This document shows positions 16,601-26,449 of a stretch of 46,875 bases of DNA, piece after piece; the stretch's first letter is position 1; each line of letters opens with the position of its first letter. A model generated the notes under the pieces. The model worked only from the letters and a program-made list of their open reading frames with translations, searched no databases and was not told where the DNA came from. This DNA is from Haloterrigena salina JCM 13891 (GTDB lineage: Archaea > Halobacteriota > Halobacteria > Halobacteriales > Natrialbaceae), in NCBI RefSeq assembly GCF_000337495.1, contig NZ_AOIS01000048.1, positions 21,185 to 68,059 of the forward strand. The letters run 5' to 3'. Made by a program: the position numbers and the translations under genes.

Positions 16601-17686
16601 ATGCGACAAAAAATCGCCGTTCTCGCCGCAGCCGTCCTCGTTCTCTCTCTGTTCGCTCCCGCAGCGGCCGGGAGCAGTGGAAGTGGAACCGCGACGACGA
16701 CCGCCGCGGACGCGACTCAGGTAGAGTGCGAGTACCCGATCGAAGTAACCGACGCGACGGGCGAAACGATCACGCTCGAGGAACCGCCCGAATCCGTCGT
16801 CGCGTTGCAGCCGAGCGACGCGCGGACCGTCTTCGAAATCGGCGCCGAGGATCGCCTCGTCGGCGTTCCGGACAACCCGGGGGTCGCCGACCTCGAGACG
16901 GACGGCATCGAGTCGGTCACCGACGGGTACGAGATCCAACACGAGACGGTGATCGATCTCGATCCGGACGTCGTTCTGGCCGCGAACACCACGTTCGATT
17001 CGGATATCCAGACGCTCCGCGACGCGGGTCTCACCGTCTATCAGTTCGACGAGGCCCGGTCGATCGACGACGTCCGCGAAAATACGAACCGGACCGGCGA
17101 ACTCACCGGCGAGTGCGCCGGCGCCGCGGAGTCCGTCCAGTGGATGGACGACCGCCTCGAGATCGTTACCGAGACGCTCGAGGGGACGGACCGACCGCTC
17201 GCGTACTACCCGATGGGAGCCGACGGGACGACGCCCGGAACCGACTCCTTCATACACGATGTGCTGACGACGGCCGGCGTCGAGGACCTCTCCGAGGCAG
17301 CCTCGGGAACGTTCTACCCGAAACTCAGCGAAGAGACGATCGTCGAGGAGGATCCGGAGTGGATCGTCTACCCCGACGACGCGGACGAACCGCGGATGCC
17401 CGACGTCGCCGAGGCGACGAGCGCCTATCAGTCCGGCAACCTCGTCGCCGTCGATTCGAATCAGATCAACCAGCCCACGCCGCAGGTGATCTATCCCCTC
17501 CTCGAGATCGTGGGCGAAGTTCACGCGGAGGCGAGTGCTGATATGGACGGCGCGAACGAAACCGACGACGAGAACGAGACGAACGACGGCGAGAGCGAAA
17601 ACGAGGACACGATTCCCGGCTTCGGGGTCCCTATCGCGGTCGCCGCAGCGCTCGCCGCCGTCGGCATCCTCGCGCGCCGGCGGTAA
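16601..17686 (+). CDS. btuF: Corrinoid-binding protein, PGF-CTERM anchored
   Basis: A 361-aa class III (cluster A-II type) solute-binding protein. A signal peptide covers residues 1-24. Two lobes follow, with typical phrases [23 protein letters not shown] and [14 protein letters not shown], and then a second lobe to about residue 305. A Thr/Asn/Glu-rich linker leads to [18 protein letters not shown] and ARRR, a PGF-CTERM sorting signal cut by archaeosortase ArtA and linked to lipid. The binding protein thus sits on the outer face of the membrane and delivers substrate to BtuC. It is divergent from btuCD across 60 bp. Substrate assignment as B12 follows the Halobacterium btuFCD precedent. Confidence 0.85.
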   Translation: MRQKIAVLAAAVLVLSLFAPAAAGSSGSGTATTTAADATQVECEYPIEVTDATGETITLEEPPESVVALQPSDARTVFEIGAEDRLVGVPDNPGVADLETDGIESVTDGYEIQHETVIDLDPDVVLAANTTFDSDIQTLRDAGLTVYQFDEARSIDDVRENTNRTGELTGECAGAAESVQWMDDRLEIVTETLEGTDRPLAYYPMGADGTTPGTDSFIHDVLTTAGVEDLSEAASGTFYPKLSEETIVEEDPEWIVYPDDADEPRMPDVAEATSAYQSGNLVAVDSNQINQPTPQVIYPLLEIVGEVHAEASADMDGANETDDENETNDGESENEDTIPGFGVPIAVAAALAAVGILARRR

Positions 17687-17748
17687 GCGTCGTCTCACCC
17701 CGCCCCGTTTTGAAAAGCATTTACCCGTCGGACTGTCGAGATGAGTGT

Positions 17749-18030
17749 ATGGTCGAAAACGTCATCTGGCCCGCCTATCTCGACGCGAACCGCACCCGCT
17801 CGGAGGGGCGGCGCGTCTCGCAGGATCTCGCGGTCGAAGAGCCGACGGTCGACGAAATCGCGAAAGCCGTCCAGCAGATCGGCTACGACGCCACGATCGA
17901 GCGGGACAAGGCCTACTCTCGAGAGCACTGGGCCGACCGCGGCCGGGTCGTCGTCCGCGGCGCCGACGACTCGACGAAAAACGACCTCGTTCAGGCCGTC
18001 GCGGCGTACGTCGTCGCGATGCGCGACTGA
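17749..18030 (+). CDS. srp19: Signal recognition particle subunit SRP19
   Basis: A 93-aa SRP19, the protein that binds SRP RNA and prepares it for SRP54. The N-terminal [19 protein letters not shown] motif is the hallmark, followed by [20 protein letters not shown] and the C-terminal helical region. I start at ATG 17749, omitting 13 open codons before it. The gar1 GTG start lies one base after its stop codon, so the two are cotranscribed. The SRP RNA itself is not in this window. Confidence 0.93.
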   Translation: MVENVIWPAYLDANRTRSEGRRVSQDLAVEEPTVDEIAKAVQQIGYDATIERDKAYSREHWADRGRVVVRGADDSTKNDLVQAVAAYVVAMRD

Positions 18031-18031
18031 C

Positions 18032-18298
18032 GTGCGCCGGATCGGCTCCGTCGTCCGCACCGCACAGGGACTGGCCGTCCTGCGGGCGGAGGACACCGAC
18101 GACGGATCGAACGGCGACTCGAGCGGCGGCGACCGGTTCCGCGACGAGATCGGGACGTCGGTCCTCGACGATAACCTCGAGTCCGTCGGACGCGTCGTCG
18201 ACGTCTTCGGCCCGGTCGGCCGCCCGTACCTCGCGGTGACGCCGGACGACGACGTCCACCTGCCGTCGCTCGTCGGGTCGACGCTGTACGCGCGGTAA
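18032..18298 (+). CDS. gar1: H/ACA ribonucleoprotein subunit Gar1
   Basis: An 88-aa Gar1-type protein starting at GTG 18032, one base after the srp19 stop codon. The pattern RRIGSVVRTAQGLAVLRA, a charged loop, then VGRVVDVFGPVGRPYLAVTP is the Gar1 RNA/Cbf5-binding barrel. In archaea it assists Cbf5-guided pseudouridylation. The Asp/Ser/Gly-rich loop near residues 22-36 is an acidic halophile insertion. The srp19-gar1 pairing is frequent in haloarchaea. Confidence 0.9.
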   Translation: MRRIGSVVRTAQGLAVLRAEDTDDGSNGDSSGGDRFRDEIGTSVLDDNLESVGRVVDVFGPVGRPYLAVTPDDDVHLPSLVGSTLYAR

Positions 18299-18392
18299 CG
18301 CTACCGCCGTCTCGGCCCCGAGTCGGCGATTCTTCGAGCCGCCTCGAGGGGAGAGGAAAACACCCATAGGAGGCGGGTGCGAACCGCGGGCT

Positions 18393-19460
18393 ATGAACGA
18401 TCGGACGCGGGTCCTTCTCGCCGTCGGATTCACGGTCGCGCTCTTCCTGAGCGTCCAACTCGGCGCGCTGGCGCTGGTCGAACCCTTCTACGAGGGCGGC
18501 CACCAGTCCGTCGAGAACCCCGACGATCCGACCAACAGTCTCGTCTACTTCGGCATCATTCTCGTCGCGACCGCGCTCATGCTCGTCACCATCAAGTACG
18601 ACGTCGAGTGGCTCATCAAGGCCATGATCATCGGCGTCAGCGTGATGATCTCGTGGTACGTCTTCGCCGAACTCGTCCCGTCCGTCGTCACGGTGGGCTC
18701 GGTCAACGTCGTCGCCGCGGCCGCAGCCGTGGCCGTCGGCGGTGCTCTCCTCCTCTATCCCGAGTGGTACGTCATCGACATCACGGGCGTCGTGATGGGC
18801 GCCGGCGCGGCCGCGCTGTTCGGCATCAGCTTCGGGCTCCTCCCCGCGCTGCTGTTGCTCTCCGTCCTCGCGGTCTACGACGCGATCAGCGTCTACGGCA
18901 CCGAACACATGCTCGACCTCGCCGAGGGCGTGATGGCCCTCAAGATCCCCGTCGTCCTCGTCGTCCCGACGACGCTCTCCTTTTCTTACCTCGAGCCCGA
19001 GAGTACCGAGGGCGTCGTCGACGGCCACGACGCGGCCGACGCCGAGAGCGGCGACGACTCGAACCCGAACGCCGCCTCGAGCACCAACGGCGGGCCGCGT
19101 CCCGACGGCGCGTCGATGGCGGACGAGACCGACGCCGACTCGGCGGCCGACGGCGACGACGCCCTCGAGCGTGACGCCCTCTTCATCGGGCTCGGCGACG
19201 CCGTCATTCCGACGGTCCTCGTCGCGAGCGCGGCGTACTTCCTCGAGGCCGGGACACTCGACGTCCCCGTGATCTCGTTGAACGTCCCGGCGCTGGGCGC
19301 GCTGATCGGCACGATCGCCGGCCTGCTCGTGCTCATGTACATGGTCCTCAAGGGCCGACCCCACGCGGGGCTGCCGCTGCTCAACGGCGGCGCGATCGCC
19401 GGCTACCTCGTCGGCGCGCTCGCGAGCGGCCTCTCGCTGGCGGCGGCGCTGGGCCTCTGA
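18393..19460 (+). CDS. Presenilin/signal-peptide-peptidase-like intramembrane protease
   Basis: A 355-aa A22-type aspartyl protease with nine or so helices. The two catalytic aspartates are visible: Asp163 in the YD motif (AVYDAISVYG) and Asp269 in GLGD (FIGLGDAVIP). The third signature, usually PAL, appears as GLPLLNGG near 326-333. A hydrophilic acidic loop of about 60 residues (200-260) separates the catalytic helices, as in other haloarchaeal members. It should cleave membrane-spanning helices; substrates are unknown. It follows gar1 on the same strand after 94 nt. Confidence 0.9.
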   Translation: MNDRTRVLLAVGFTVALFLSVQLGALALVEPFYEGGHQSVENPDDPTNSLVYFGIILVATALMLVTIKYDVEWLIKAMIIGVSVMISWYVFAELVPSVVTVGSVNVVAAAAAVAVGGALLLYPEWYVIDITGVVMGAGAAALFGISFGLLPALLLLSVLAVYDAISVYGTEHMLDLAEGVMALKIPVVLVVPTTLSFSYLEPESTEGVVDGHDAADAESGDDSNPNAASSTNGGPRPDGASMADETDADSAADGDDALERDALFIGLGDAVIPTVLVASAAYFLEAGTLDVPVISLNVPALGALIGTIAGLLVLMYMVLKGRPHAGLPLLNGGAIAGYLVGALASGLSLAAALGL

Positions 19461-19559
19461 TCGCGTCGACGGAAGCGCCGGTCACGAGGCTTCTATTCCG
19501 CGGAAAAACGAATCGCGCTGCATCGCATCGTCGCGGATCGATTACGTGGTCCGCTCGAG

Positions 19560-20255
19560 TTACTCGTCGCCGTTCTTGAGTTCGACGTCCACGTCGTCGC
19601 CGTGTTGGATCCCGGCGGTCATGGTATCGGCGCGGTCCTGCTCGGACTCCATCGGAATGTTCTCGTCGTCGGGATAGACGGCGACGACGACGAGGTGGTC
19701 GCCGCCATCTTCGGCCTGGGCGACGTCGACGTAGACGTCGACTTCGGTTTCGCCCTGCAGCGTCGCCGATCCCTCCCACGTGTCGAACCGCACCGCCGCG
19801 TCGAGTCCGTCGATCTCGTCTTTGGTGATGGCCCGGCCGCCGATGTTATCGCCGACCTCGAGGCCCTCGTACTGTCCCTGCAGGTATTCGACGAGTTCGG
19901 CCTTGGACATCTCTCCGACGGGGTTGAACTCCTCGCCGGCGACGGAGACCTGCGGCGTCGAGACGAGCGCGAAGACGCCCGCTTCCTGCTCGGAGCCGAG
20001 GCCCGGCAGTTCGATCATCCGCGTGTAGTCGGTGAGGTAGTTCGTGACTTCGACCGACTCGCCGGCGAACTCCCGCTCTTCGACGAGCTCTTCGGTTCCC
20101 TGGTACTCGTAGCCGGCCTCCCCGGCCGTGTCCTCGCTGACGCGGATCGGCGAGGCTTCGAACGTCGTAGCGTCGTCGATGAAATCGCTGAGACAGCCCG
20201 CTGAGACACCGACAGCGCCGGCTGCGGCCGCGGCAACGAATCGTCGTCGATTCAT
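19560..20255 (-). CDS. Tat lipoprotein, DUF6517-like
   Basis: A 231-aa secreted lipoprotein. The N-terminus MNRRRFVAAAAAGAVGVSAGC has a twin-arginine-type signal with lipobox (VSAGC), so the mature protein should start at the cysteine near residue 21 and be lipid-anchored outside the cell. The rest is an acidic beta-rich domain ending VDVELKNGDE. I believe it belongs to the haloarchaeal family named DUF6517, from memory of its start and size. No enzymatic motif is seen. I start at ATG 20255, dropping 17 upstream codons. Confidence 0.75.
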   Translation of the reverse strand: MNRRRFVAAAAAGAVGVSAGCLSDFIDDATTFEASPIRVSEDTAGEAGYEYQGTEELVEEREFAGESVEVTNYLTDYTRMIELPGLGSEQEAGVFALVSTPQVSVAGEEFNPVGEMSKAELVEYLQGQYEGLEVGDNIGGRAITKDEIDGLDAAVRFDTWEGSATLQGETEVDVYVDVAQAEDGGDHLVVVAVYPDDENIPMESEQDRADTMTAGIQHGDDVDVELKNGDE

Positions 20256-20370
20256 ACTATTCTGGTCGACCGTGTTCTGAAGTATAAATTTCGTGGTCTT
20301 CGTCACGTCGTGGAACGGAGAGACGGACGCCGGCGTCGGAATCGATGGTTCGCGGACCGTCGGCCGACCG

Positions 20371-21864
20371 CTACTCCCCGGACGGGAGCCGATAGGTCGC
20401 GCCGTCGTCAGTATCCTGGACCTCGATACCCAGCGCCTGCAGTTCGTCGCGCAGGTCGTCGGCGCGCTCGTAGTTGCCCGCCTCGCGTTCGCGCTCGCGG
20501 ACCTCGAGGACGAGGTCGACGACGTCGCCAGCGAGGTCGGCCGTCCCGGTCGTCTCCCCGGCGAAGGAGAGCCCGAGCACGTCGCCGAGTTCCTCGAGCG
20601 CCTCGACGGCGTCCCGAAGGCCCCGATAGTCGTACTCCGCGCGGTCCTCGAGGTGAGCGTTGATCGCCGTCGCGACCGACAGCAGCGCGGACTGGGCCTC
20701 GCGCGTGTTGAAGTCGTCGTTCATCGCCGCGACGAACGCGTCGCGGGCCGTCTCGATCTCCTCGCGGAACGACGCGTCCTCGACTTTCGTCCGCGCGTCG
20801 GGGGAGTCGACCGCCTCGACCGCGGCCTCGTAGGCGCGCTCGAGGCGATCCCAGCGCTCCTCGGCCTCGGCGATCGTCTCGTCGGAGTAGAGCTGTTTGC
20901 TGTTGTACGAGCCCGCGGTCAGGAACGTCCGCAGGACGTTCGTCCCCCACTGGTCGACCGCGTCGTCGACGGTGACGAAGTTGCCCAGACTCGAGGACAT
21001 CTTCTCGTCGTCCATCTGGAACAGTTCGCAGTGGAGCCAGTAGTTCGCGAACGCCTGGCCCGTGGCGGCCTCTGACTGGGCGACCTCGTTCTCGTGGTGG
21101 GGGAAGACGAGGTCCCGTCCCCCGACGTGGATATCCAGCGTCTCGTCTAGGTGGGTCATGCTCATCGCCGAGCACTCGATGTGCCAGCCGGGTCGGCCCT
21201 CTCCCCACGGCGACTCCCACGTCTCGCCCGCGGGCGGATCGCCGCCGTGATCGACGCCCTCGTGGCGGTGCTCTTCGACCGCGCTCTCGTCGACGGCGCC
21301 GGCCTTCCAGAGCGCGAAGTCCGCGGGGTGGCGCTTCTCCGAGCGCTCGTCCGGGTCGCCCTGGGACTCGATCTCGTCGAGTTCCTGGTTCGAGAGCTTG
21401 CCGTACTCCTCGAAGCTCGTCACGTCGAAGTAGACCGAACCGTTGGACTCGTAGGCGTAGCCCTCCTCGACCAAGGTCTCGACGAGGTCGATGATCTCGG
21501 GGACGTGCTCGGAGACGCGGGGGTAGACCTCGGCCCGCAGGAGGTTCAGCGAGCGCATGTCCGCGAGGGTGCGCTCGATGTAGGTCTCGGCGACGTCGAG
21601 TTCGTCCTCGCCCAGGTCGTCCTCGCCGACGCGGGCGACGATCTTCTCGTTGATGTCGGTGAAGTTCTCGACGTGACGCACGTCGTAGCCGAGATACTCG
21701 AGCCAGCGGTGCATGACGTCGACGTGGACCCACGACCGCGCGTGGCCCAGGTGGGGCGGGTCGGAAACCGTCAGGCCACAGTAGTACAGCAGGACGCTCT
21801 CGGGATCCCGTGGCTCGAACGGCTCCTTCTCGCCCGTCAACGTGTTCGTCACGTGCAGGGTCAT
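20371..21864 (-). CDS. cysS: Cysteinyl-tRNA synthetase
   Basis: A 497-aa class I synthetase that charges tRNA(Cys). The HIGH-type motif is HLGH at 38-41 ([12 protein letters not shown]) and the KMSKS motif reads KMSSS in [12 protein letters not shown]. Zinc-site residues are present: Cys29 in YYCGLTV, and ECSAMSM further on. [18 protein letters not shown] is the cysteine-pocket region. The C-terminal DALR-type helical domain is followed by the TGTADL...REREREAG helix. Length is normal. I start at ATG 21864. It is downstream of the patatin gene on the same strand. Confidence 0.95.
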   Translation of the reverse strand: MTLHVTNTLTGEKEPFEPRDPESVLLYYCGLTVSDPPHLGHARSWVHVDVMHRWLEYLGYDVRHVENFTDINEKIVARVGEDDLGEDELDVAETYIERTLADMRSLNLLRAEVYPRVSEHVPEIIDLVETLVEEGYAYESNGSVYFDVTSFEEYGKLSNQELDEIESQGDPDERSEKRHPADFALWKAGAVDESAVEEHRHEGVDHGGDPPAGETWESPWGEGRPGWHIECSAMSMTHLDETLDIHVGGRDLVFPHHENEVAQSEAATGQAFANYWLHCELFQMDDEKMSSSLGNFVTVDDAVDQWGTNVLRTFLTAGSYNSKQLYSDETIAEAEERWDRLERAYEAAVEAVDSPDARTKVEDASFREEIETARDAFVAAMNDDFNTREAQSALLSVATAINAHLEDRAEYDYRGLRDAVEALEELGDVLGLSFAGETTGTADLAGDVVDLVLEVREREREAGNYERADDLRDELQALGIEVQDTDDGATYRLPSGE

Positions 21865-21967
21865 TAGCGATACTTCCCGTGGCCGGTAGTTAAAGCGTTT
21901 GACCTCCTTCGCGAGCGTGACGGCCGAAACGCCGGGGTGCACGCGACGTCAATCGCCGGCGGCGGGC

Positions 21968-23033
21968 TTAGTTCCGATCGGCGAGGAACGCCGCGGCCCG
22001 CTGCTCCCCCAGCGCCATCAGTTCCTCGAGGAAATCGGGATCGCGGTCGAGTTTGGTCGCGTGGTGATACCCAGTGAGTTCGATCCGATGTCGCGTGGTG
22101 ATACCCAGTGAGTTCGATCCGATGGATCGTCGTCACCGTGTAGTCGGGATGGTCGAAGTGGCCCGCCTCGATCCACTCGTTGATCCGTTCGATGAACCGA
22201 AGCTCCTGATTCAGCGAGATGTTCCCGCCGAGTTCGTTGCGCCGGTCGGCGATCTCCGCGAGCGTCGTCGGCGTCTCCGACCGTCGCTGGGGGTTGATCT
22301 GAACGACCCAGAGTTCGTCGGGCGTCCGCTCGCCGGGGACCGACATCAGGTCGTGCACCGGCGGATTCTGCGAGAAGAGGCCGTCCCAGTAGCGCTGCCC
22401 GTCGACTTCGACGGCTTCGAACAACGTCGGCAGCGCCGCGGAGGCGAGCACCGCGTCCACGGTGACGTCCTCGGCGGTGAACGTCTCGAAGTCGCCCCGC
22501 TCGAGGTTGACGGCGCCGACGACCAGTTCCGGTCGCTCGGCGCCGCCGAGTTCGGGAATCGCGTCGAAGTCGATGTACCGCTCGAGGATCTCGGCCAGTC
22601 GCCGCTGTGCCGCGTCGTCGTAGGGGTTGCAGTACGGACTCACGCTCGGCAGCCCGACGCCCATACTGTCGAGACGGGTATAGGTCAGGACCCACTCGTT
22701 GAGGAGTCGATCGAACGCGTCGGTCGCCGCGAGATCGCTCCAGATTCCATCGAGAATCTCGACCGCCGTCGACGGGCCGCCGGTGAGCAGTCCGTACCAG
22801 ACGCCCAGCGCGTTGACGGCGCCGCCGGAGGTGCCGCTGATGCCGACCAGTTCGAACCGTTCCTCGTCCGCTGTCCAGTTCGCGAGGAGTTCGCGGAGCA
22901 CGCCTGCCGTGAACGCGGTGTGGCTCCCGCCGCCCTGACAGGCGATCGCGATTTGTCGCGGCCCGTTCGAGTCCGCCGTCGTCGATTCGGGCGTCGCGTC
23001 CGACCGACTCGCATCGCCGTTTCCGTCGCTCAT
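21968..23033 (-). pseudogene. Patatin-like phospholipase, 3' end frameshifted by 34-bp duplication
   Basis: A patatin-family lipid acyl hydrolase. The oxyanion loop is CQGGGSHTAFTAGVL (32-46), the nucleophile Ser69 stands in GISGTSGG, and the catalytic Asp in YWDGLFSQNPPV. The first 300 or so residues are intact. A perfect 34-bp tandem duplication at 22057-22124 then shifts the frame by one. Skipping one copy restores a natural ending (HHATKLDRDPDFLEELM ... FLADRN) that stops at 21968-21970. As the DNA stands, translation reads an arginine/proline-rich tail and ends at 21864, touching the cysS start. The catalytic core is spared, so the product may be active; alternatively this is an early pseudogene or a sequencing artefact. 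Confidence 0.85.
22057..22124. repeat. 34-bp perfect tandem duplication
   Basis: Positions 22057-22090 and 22091-22124 are identical, beginning TCGCGTGGTGATACCCAGTG and ending GATCCGATG. Thirty-four is not a multiple of three, so the duplication breaks the patatin frame. The copies abut exactly, which suits slipped-strand gain or loss. Confidence 0.95.
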
Positions 23034-23212
23034 CCGCCATCACGCCCGCTCGGTCGTCGAGTGAGGCCCCCCGCACCGCCGTTTCGCTCGGCCCGTCGAC
23101 CCAGTGATCGGATCAGTACTCGGTTCGTGCGCGTCGCCGCGGTTCGAGAAGTCATCCGACAACCACGATAGCCAACGCCCACCTGTAAATATATTAATGG
23201 TAACGCGAGCGG

Positions 23213-23713
23213 CTATTCGGTCGGCACGGCTGCGAGCGCGTCTTCGACGGCCCGTAACGCGTTCGCACCCGCCAGCCGATCAACGACGACCAGCAGCGAC
23301 CCCTCGCCGACGCCGGCCGCGATCGGTGCGATCTCCTCGAGTGACAACCGTCGGAGGACTGCGGCGAGCGCGGCCGCATCGACGGCCCCGACCGCGACGA
23401 TCGCCGTGTGGTCGCCGTCGCCGCCGTCGGGGGCGAAGGCCGCTTCGCCGACGGTGAGCAGCGCTTCCGTCTCCGCGTCGCCGTCGACAGATCCGATTCC
23501 GCTTTCCATGCGCACGCGAACGTCGCGCGAGTCCGTTTCGTAGGCCGACAACTCCTCGGCGTAGCGGCGCAGCGCCGTCGCGATCGCGTCGGTCTCGCCG
23601 TCCACCTCGAGGAACCGGGCGGCGGCGGTGTAGTTGACGATTCCCGCGCGCAGCGCCGTCACGAGAAACGGATGCTCCTCGGCCGTGCGCCGGGTCTCGG
23701 CGGCCAGTGACAT
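23213..23713 (-). CDS. Conserved haloarchaeal protein (DUF7523-like)
   Basis: A 166-aa acidic soluble protein. It begins MSLAAETRRTAEEHPFLVTA, with LRAGIVNYTAAARFLEVDG (about 24-42) looking like a helix-turn-helix-type segment, and later has an ACT-like alternating pattern (DGDHTAIVAVGAVDAAAL, GSLLVVVDRLAGANALRAVE). The DUF7523 name is from memory. A GTATTTATGG element about 28 nt upstream supports ATG 23713; the open frame to 24115 is not coding. It diverges from bolA across 132 bp. Function is unknown, though the two ACT-like halves suggest a regulatory ligand-binding role. Confidence 0.7.
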   Translation of the reverse strand: MSLAAETRRTAEEHPFLVTALRAGIVNYTAAARFLEVDGETDAIATALRRYAEELSAYETDSRDVRVRMESGIGSVDGDAETEALLTVGEAAFAPDGGDGDHTAIVAVGAVDAAALAAVLRRLSLEEIAPIAAGVGEGSLLVVVDRLAGANALRAVEDALAAVPTE

Positions 23714-23845
23714 ACCGCCCATCGGGGCGGCCGACACCATAAATACGACGCCGCTCGCCGATCGCGGGTCGTTCGATCGTCGGCTCCCTCGCTCGGACGC
23801 ACCGGGACCGCCGTGTTTTTGCCTCGAGCGCCCGTCGTTTCGACT

Positions 23846-24100
23846 ATGCAACCGGCAGACGTCGAGGAACTCATCGAATCGAACCTCGAGGACGCGACAG
23901 CGACGGTCACGCACGCGCGAGACGAACACGACGACGACCACCTCGCGGCGACGGTCGTTTCGCCCGCGTTCGAGGGCCAGCCGCTGGTCCAACAACACCA
24001 GCAGGTCTACGACGCCCTCGACGACCACATGACGACCGACATCCACGCCCTCGAGCTGTCGACCTACACGCCCGAGGAATACGAGGAGTACGAGGGTTAA
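23846..24100 (+). CDS. BolA family protein
   Basis: An 84-aa BolA-like protein with the class II KH-like fold. PADVEELIESNLEDATATVTH, then LAATVVSPAFEGQPLVQQHQQVYDAL with the conserved His, and DIHALELSTYTPEEY match the family. BolA proteins work with monothiol glutaredoxins in iron-sulfur cluster handling; no glutaredoxin gene lies nearby here. The ATG at 23846 has TTTTTG about 28 nt upstream, consistent with a leaderless promoter. Confidence 0.88.
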   Translation: MQPADVEELIESNLEDATATVTHARDEHDDDHLAATVVSPAFEGQPLVQQHQQVYDALDDHMTTDIHALELSTYTPEEYEEYEG

Positions 24101-24196
24101 CCGACGGATTATCATGGCTGGCGCTCCCCCGACCGTCGGTCGCGCCGTCGAACCGCCGAACCCCAGTTTTATCCACCGTTCCTGAAAGATACCCGT

Positions 24197-24658
24197 ATGG
24201 AATCGCTACATCCCCGCGTTCGACTCCTCTGGATCGCCCAGGAGGCGCTCGCGGCAATCGCTCTCGGCGTCGGCCTCGCGGCCGTCGACCGGTGGCTCGT
24301 CGACGTTCCGACGGTCGCCCTCGGCGTCGTCGTCGCGCTCGGTTTCGTCCTCGGCGTCGCCTACGCCGTCCGGCGCTACGGCGTCTGGCGGTTCGAGATC
24401 GAGTCGGACGCGCTCTACCTCGAACGGGGCGTCGTCACCTTCGTCGAGACCGCGGTCCCGTTCGTCCGCGTCCAGCACGTCGACACGCAGTTCGGTCCCG
24501 TCGAACGCGTCTTCGGCCTCTCGAGCGTGGTCGTCTACACCGCGGGCTCGCGGAACGCCGACGTTCGCATTCCGGGGCTGACGCCGGAGCGCGCCGAGAG
24601 AATCCAGGATACACTCCGTCAACTCGCCACCGAGAGCGACGCCACCGACGCCGTCTGA
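24197..24658 (+). CDS. Bacterial-PH-domain membrane protein, small subunit, copy 1
   Basis: A 153-aa YdbS-like protein. Two N-terminal membrane helices (about 8-32 and 38-58) are followed by one bPH2 domain (SDALYLERGVVTFVETAVPF, QHVDTQFGPVERVFGLSSVVVYTAG). It starts at ATG 24197 with TTTTATCC about 27 nt upstream. Five bases separate it from the larger partner, so the two are cotranscribed. In bacteria, YdbS/YdbT pairs sit together in the membrane with an ill-defined role, linked in some species to peptide or bacteriocin resistance. A paralogous pair follows immediately. Confidence 0.85.
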   Translation: MESLHPRVRLLWIAQEALAAIALGVGLAAVDRWLVDVPTVALGVVVALGFVLGVAYAVRRYGVWRFEIESDALYLERGVVTFVETAVPFVRVQHVDTQFGPVERVFGLSSVVVYTAGSRNADVRIPGLTPERAERIQDTLRQLATESDATDAV

Positions 24659-24663
24659 TCGCG

Positions 24664-26400
24664 ATGAACCGTCTGCATCCACTCAGCGCGGCCGCGTACG
24701 CTCTCCAGTACGGATTCCTCTGGCTATCAGTCGCGTCGATCCTCACGCTCCTCCTCGGCGGGATCTTCGACGCGATCGAGTCGGCCTGGGTCTCCCTCGC
24801 CGCGCCGGTGGGACTCGTCGCCGGAGCGGCCTACGGCATCGCCTACTACTACCGGTTCGAGTACGGCATCACCCCGGACACGTTCGACGTCGCCTCGGGG
24901 GTGCTCGCCCGCCGATCGCGCGAAATCCCGTACGAACGCATCCAGAACGTCGACGTCCGACAGGGCGTCTTTCAGCGCCTGCTCGGTCTCGCCGTCGTCT
25001 CGATCGAGACCGCCGGCGGCGGCAGCACCGAGGCCGCGCTGAACTTCGTCAGCGAATCGGAGGCCACCCGGCTGCAACACCAGATCCGCACGCGAACCGC
25101 CGAGGTGAAAGACCGCCGCCGCGGACGCGGACGGCCCGATGCGTCGGCGGCCGACGAGCGGAGCCCTGCGACAGACGAGGCCTCGAGCGACGCCGAGACC
25201 GAACGGACGAGCGCCGCGACCGACCCCGACGAACCGGCGCCCGACGACGACGGACCGACGGCGGAACCCGACTCGACGGACGGGACGACAACGAGCGACT
25301 CGGACCCGGTCTCGGACGGCCGCGACCGCGTCGCCGGACCCGACTCGCGGGGACCGCGTCGAGAGCAACTGTTCGCACTCGAGGCGCGGGAACTCCTGCT
25401 CTACTCGTTTACGTCGTTCCGTCCCGCCGCCGCCGCGGCCCTCCTGGGGCTGTTCTTCTTCGCGACCGACCTCGCCATCGACCTGCTCGTGAGCGCCGCG
25501 CGGCCGTTCGGCGGCCCCGCGAATCTGGGCGAGGGATCGCCGACCAGTTACGGCATCCTCACGGTCGTGTCAGTCGTCAACGGCGTCGTGACCGCGTACG
25601 TGCTGAGCGTCGTCTACACGTTCGCCGCCTACTACGACTTCCGGCTCGGTCGGGCCGGCGGGGATTTCGTCTACGAGCGCGGGCTGCTCCAGCGCTACAG
25701 CGGCTCGATCCCCGTCGAGAAGGTGCAGTCGGTGACGGTGACCGCCAACCCGCTCCAGCGACTGATCGGCTACGCCGGGCTCTGGGTCGAGACGGCGGGC
25801 TACGGGCCCGAGAGCGACAGCGGCGGCAGCCAGTCGGCCGTGCCCCTGGCGGACCAGGGTCGCGTCCACCGGTTCACCGAGACGCTCACGGGCGTCGAAT
25901 CGCCGCGGTTCAGAAGCCCGCCGACGACGGCGCTCCGACGGTATCTCGCCCGGTACGCCATCGTCGCAGCCCTCGTCGTCGCGGCCGCGTTCGCCGTCGC
26001 GCAGTTTACTCCCCTCGAGCGCTGGTATCTCGCCGCCGTCGTCTTCGTCGCGGTCCCGCCCGCGGCCTACCTGAAGTACGTCAACCTGGGCTACTACGTC
26101 GGCGAGGGCCACCTCGTCGTCCGGCGGGGCTTCTGGAAGCGAAAAACGACCGTGATCCCCTACTACCGAATCCAGACGGTCTCGACGCGCCGAACGGTCT
26201 TCCAGCGTCGTCTCGGTCTCGCGTCCCTGGTCGTCGACACGGCGAGTTCGCGCAGTTTCTTCTGGACGTCGCCGACGATCTACGACGTCGACCTCAAGGA
26301 CGCGCGCGACGTTCACGGCACCGGCCGAAAACGCCTCCAGACGGCCCTTCGCGAGCGCGCCCGGGCCGACGACAGCGGGCTGACGATCGACTTTACGTGA
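24664..26400 (+). CDS. Bacterial-PH-domain membrane protein, large subunit, copy 1
   Basis: A 578-aa YdbT-like protein. It has paired N-terminal helices, a first bPH2 domain (about 65-145), an unusually long hydrophilic Asp/Thr/Arg linker (about 148-235), two more membrane helices, a second bPH2 domain (YERGLLQRYSGSIPVEKVQSV region), another helix pair and a third bPH2 domain (RRGFWKRKTTVIPYYRIQTV). I start at ATG 24664. The third domain repeats the pattern R-G-F-W-K/R-R of the copy in the second pair. The long linker is the main difference from copy 2. Confidence 0.85.
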   Translation: MNRLHPLSAAAYALQYGFLWLSVASILTLLLGGIFDAIESAWVSLAAPVGLVAGAAYGIAYYYRFEYGITPDTFDVASGVLARRSREIPYERIQNVDVRQGVFQRLLGLAVVSIETAGGGSTEAALNFVSESEATRLQHQIRTRTAEVKDRRRGRGRPDASAADERSPATDEASSDAETERTSAATDPDEPAPDDDGPTAEPDSTDGTTTSDSDPVSDGRDRVAGPDSRGPRREQLFALEARELLLYSFTSFRPAAAAALLGLFFFATDLAIDLLVSAARPFGGPANLGEGSPTSYGILTVVSVVNGVVTAYVLSVVYTFAAYYDFRLGRAGGDFVYERGLLQRYSGSIPVEKVQSVTVTANPLQRLIGYAGLWVETAGYGPESDSGGSQSAVPLADQGRVHRFTETLTGVESPRFRSPPTTALRRYLARYAIVAALVVAAAFAVAQFTPLERWYLAAVVFVAVPPAAYLKYVNLGYYVGEGHLVVRRGFWKRKTTVIPYYRIQTVSTRRTVFQRRLGLASLVVDTASSRSFFWTSPTIYDVDLKDARDVHGTGRKRLQTALRERARADDSGLTIDFT

Positions 26401-26449
26401 GTCACGACGATCCCGAAATTTTATTGAACGGTACTAACATTTTTCAGCT

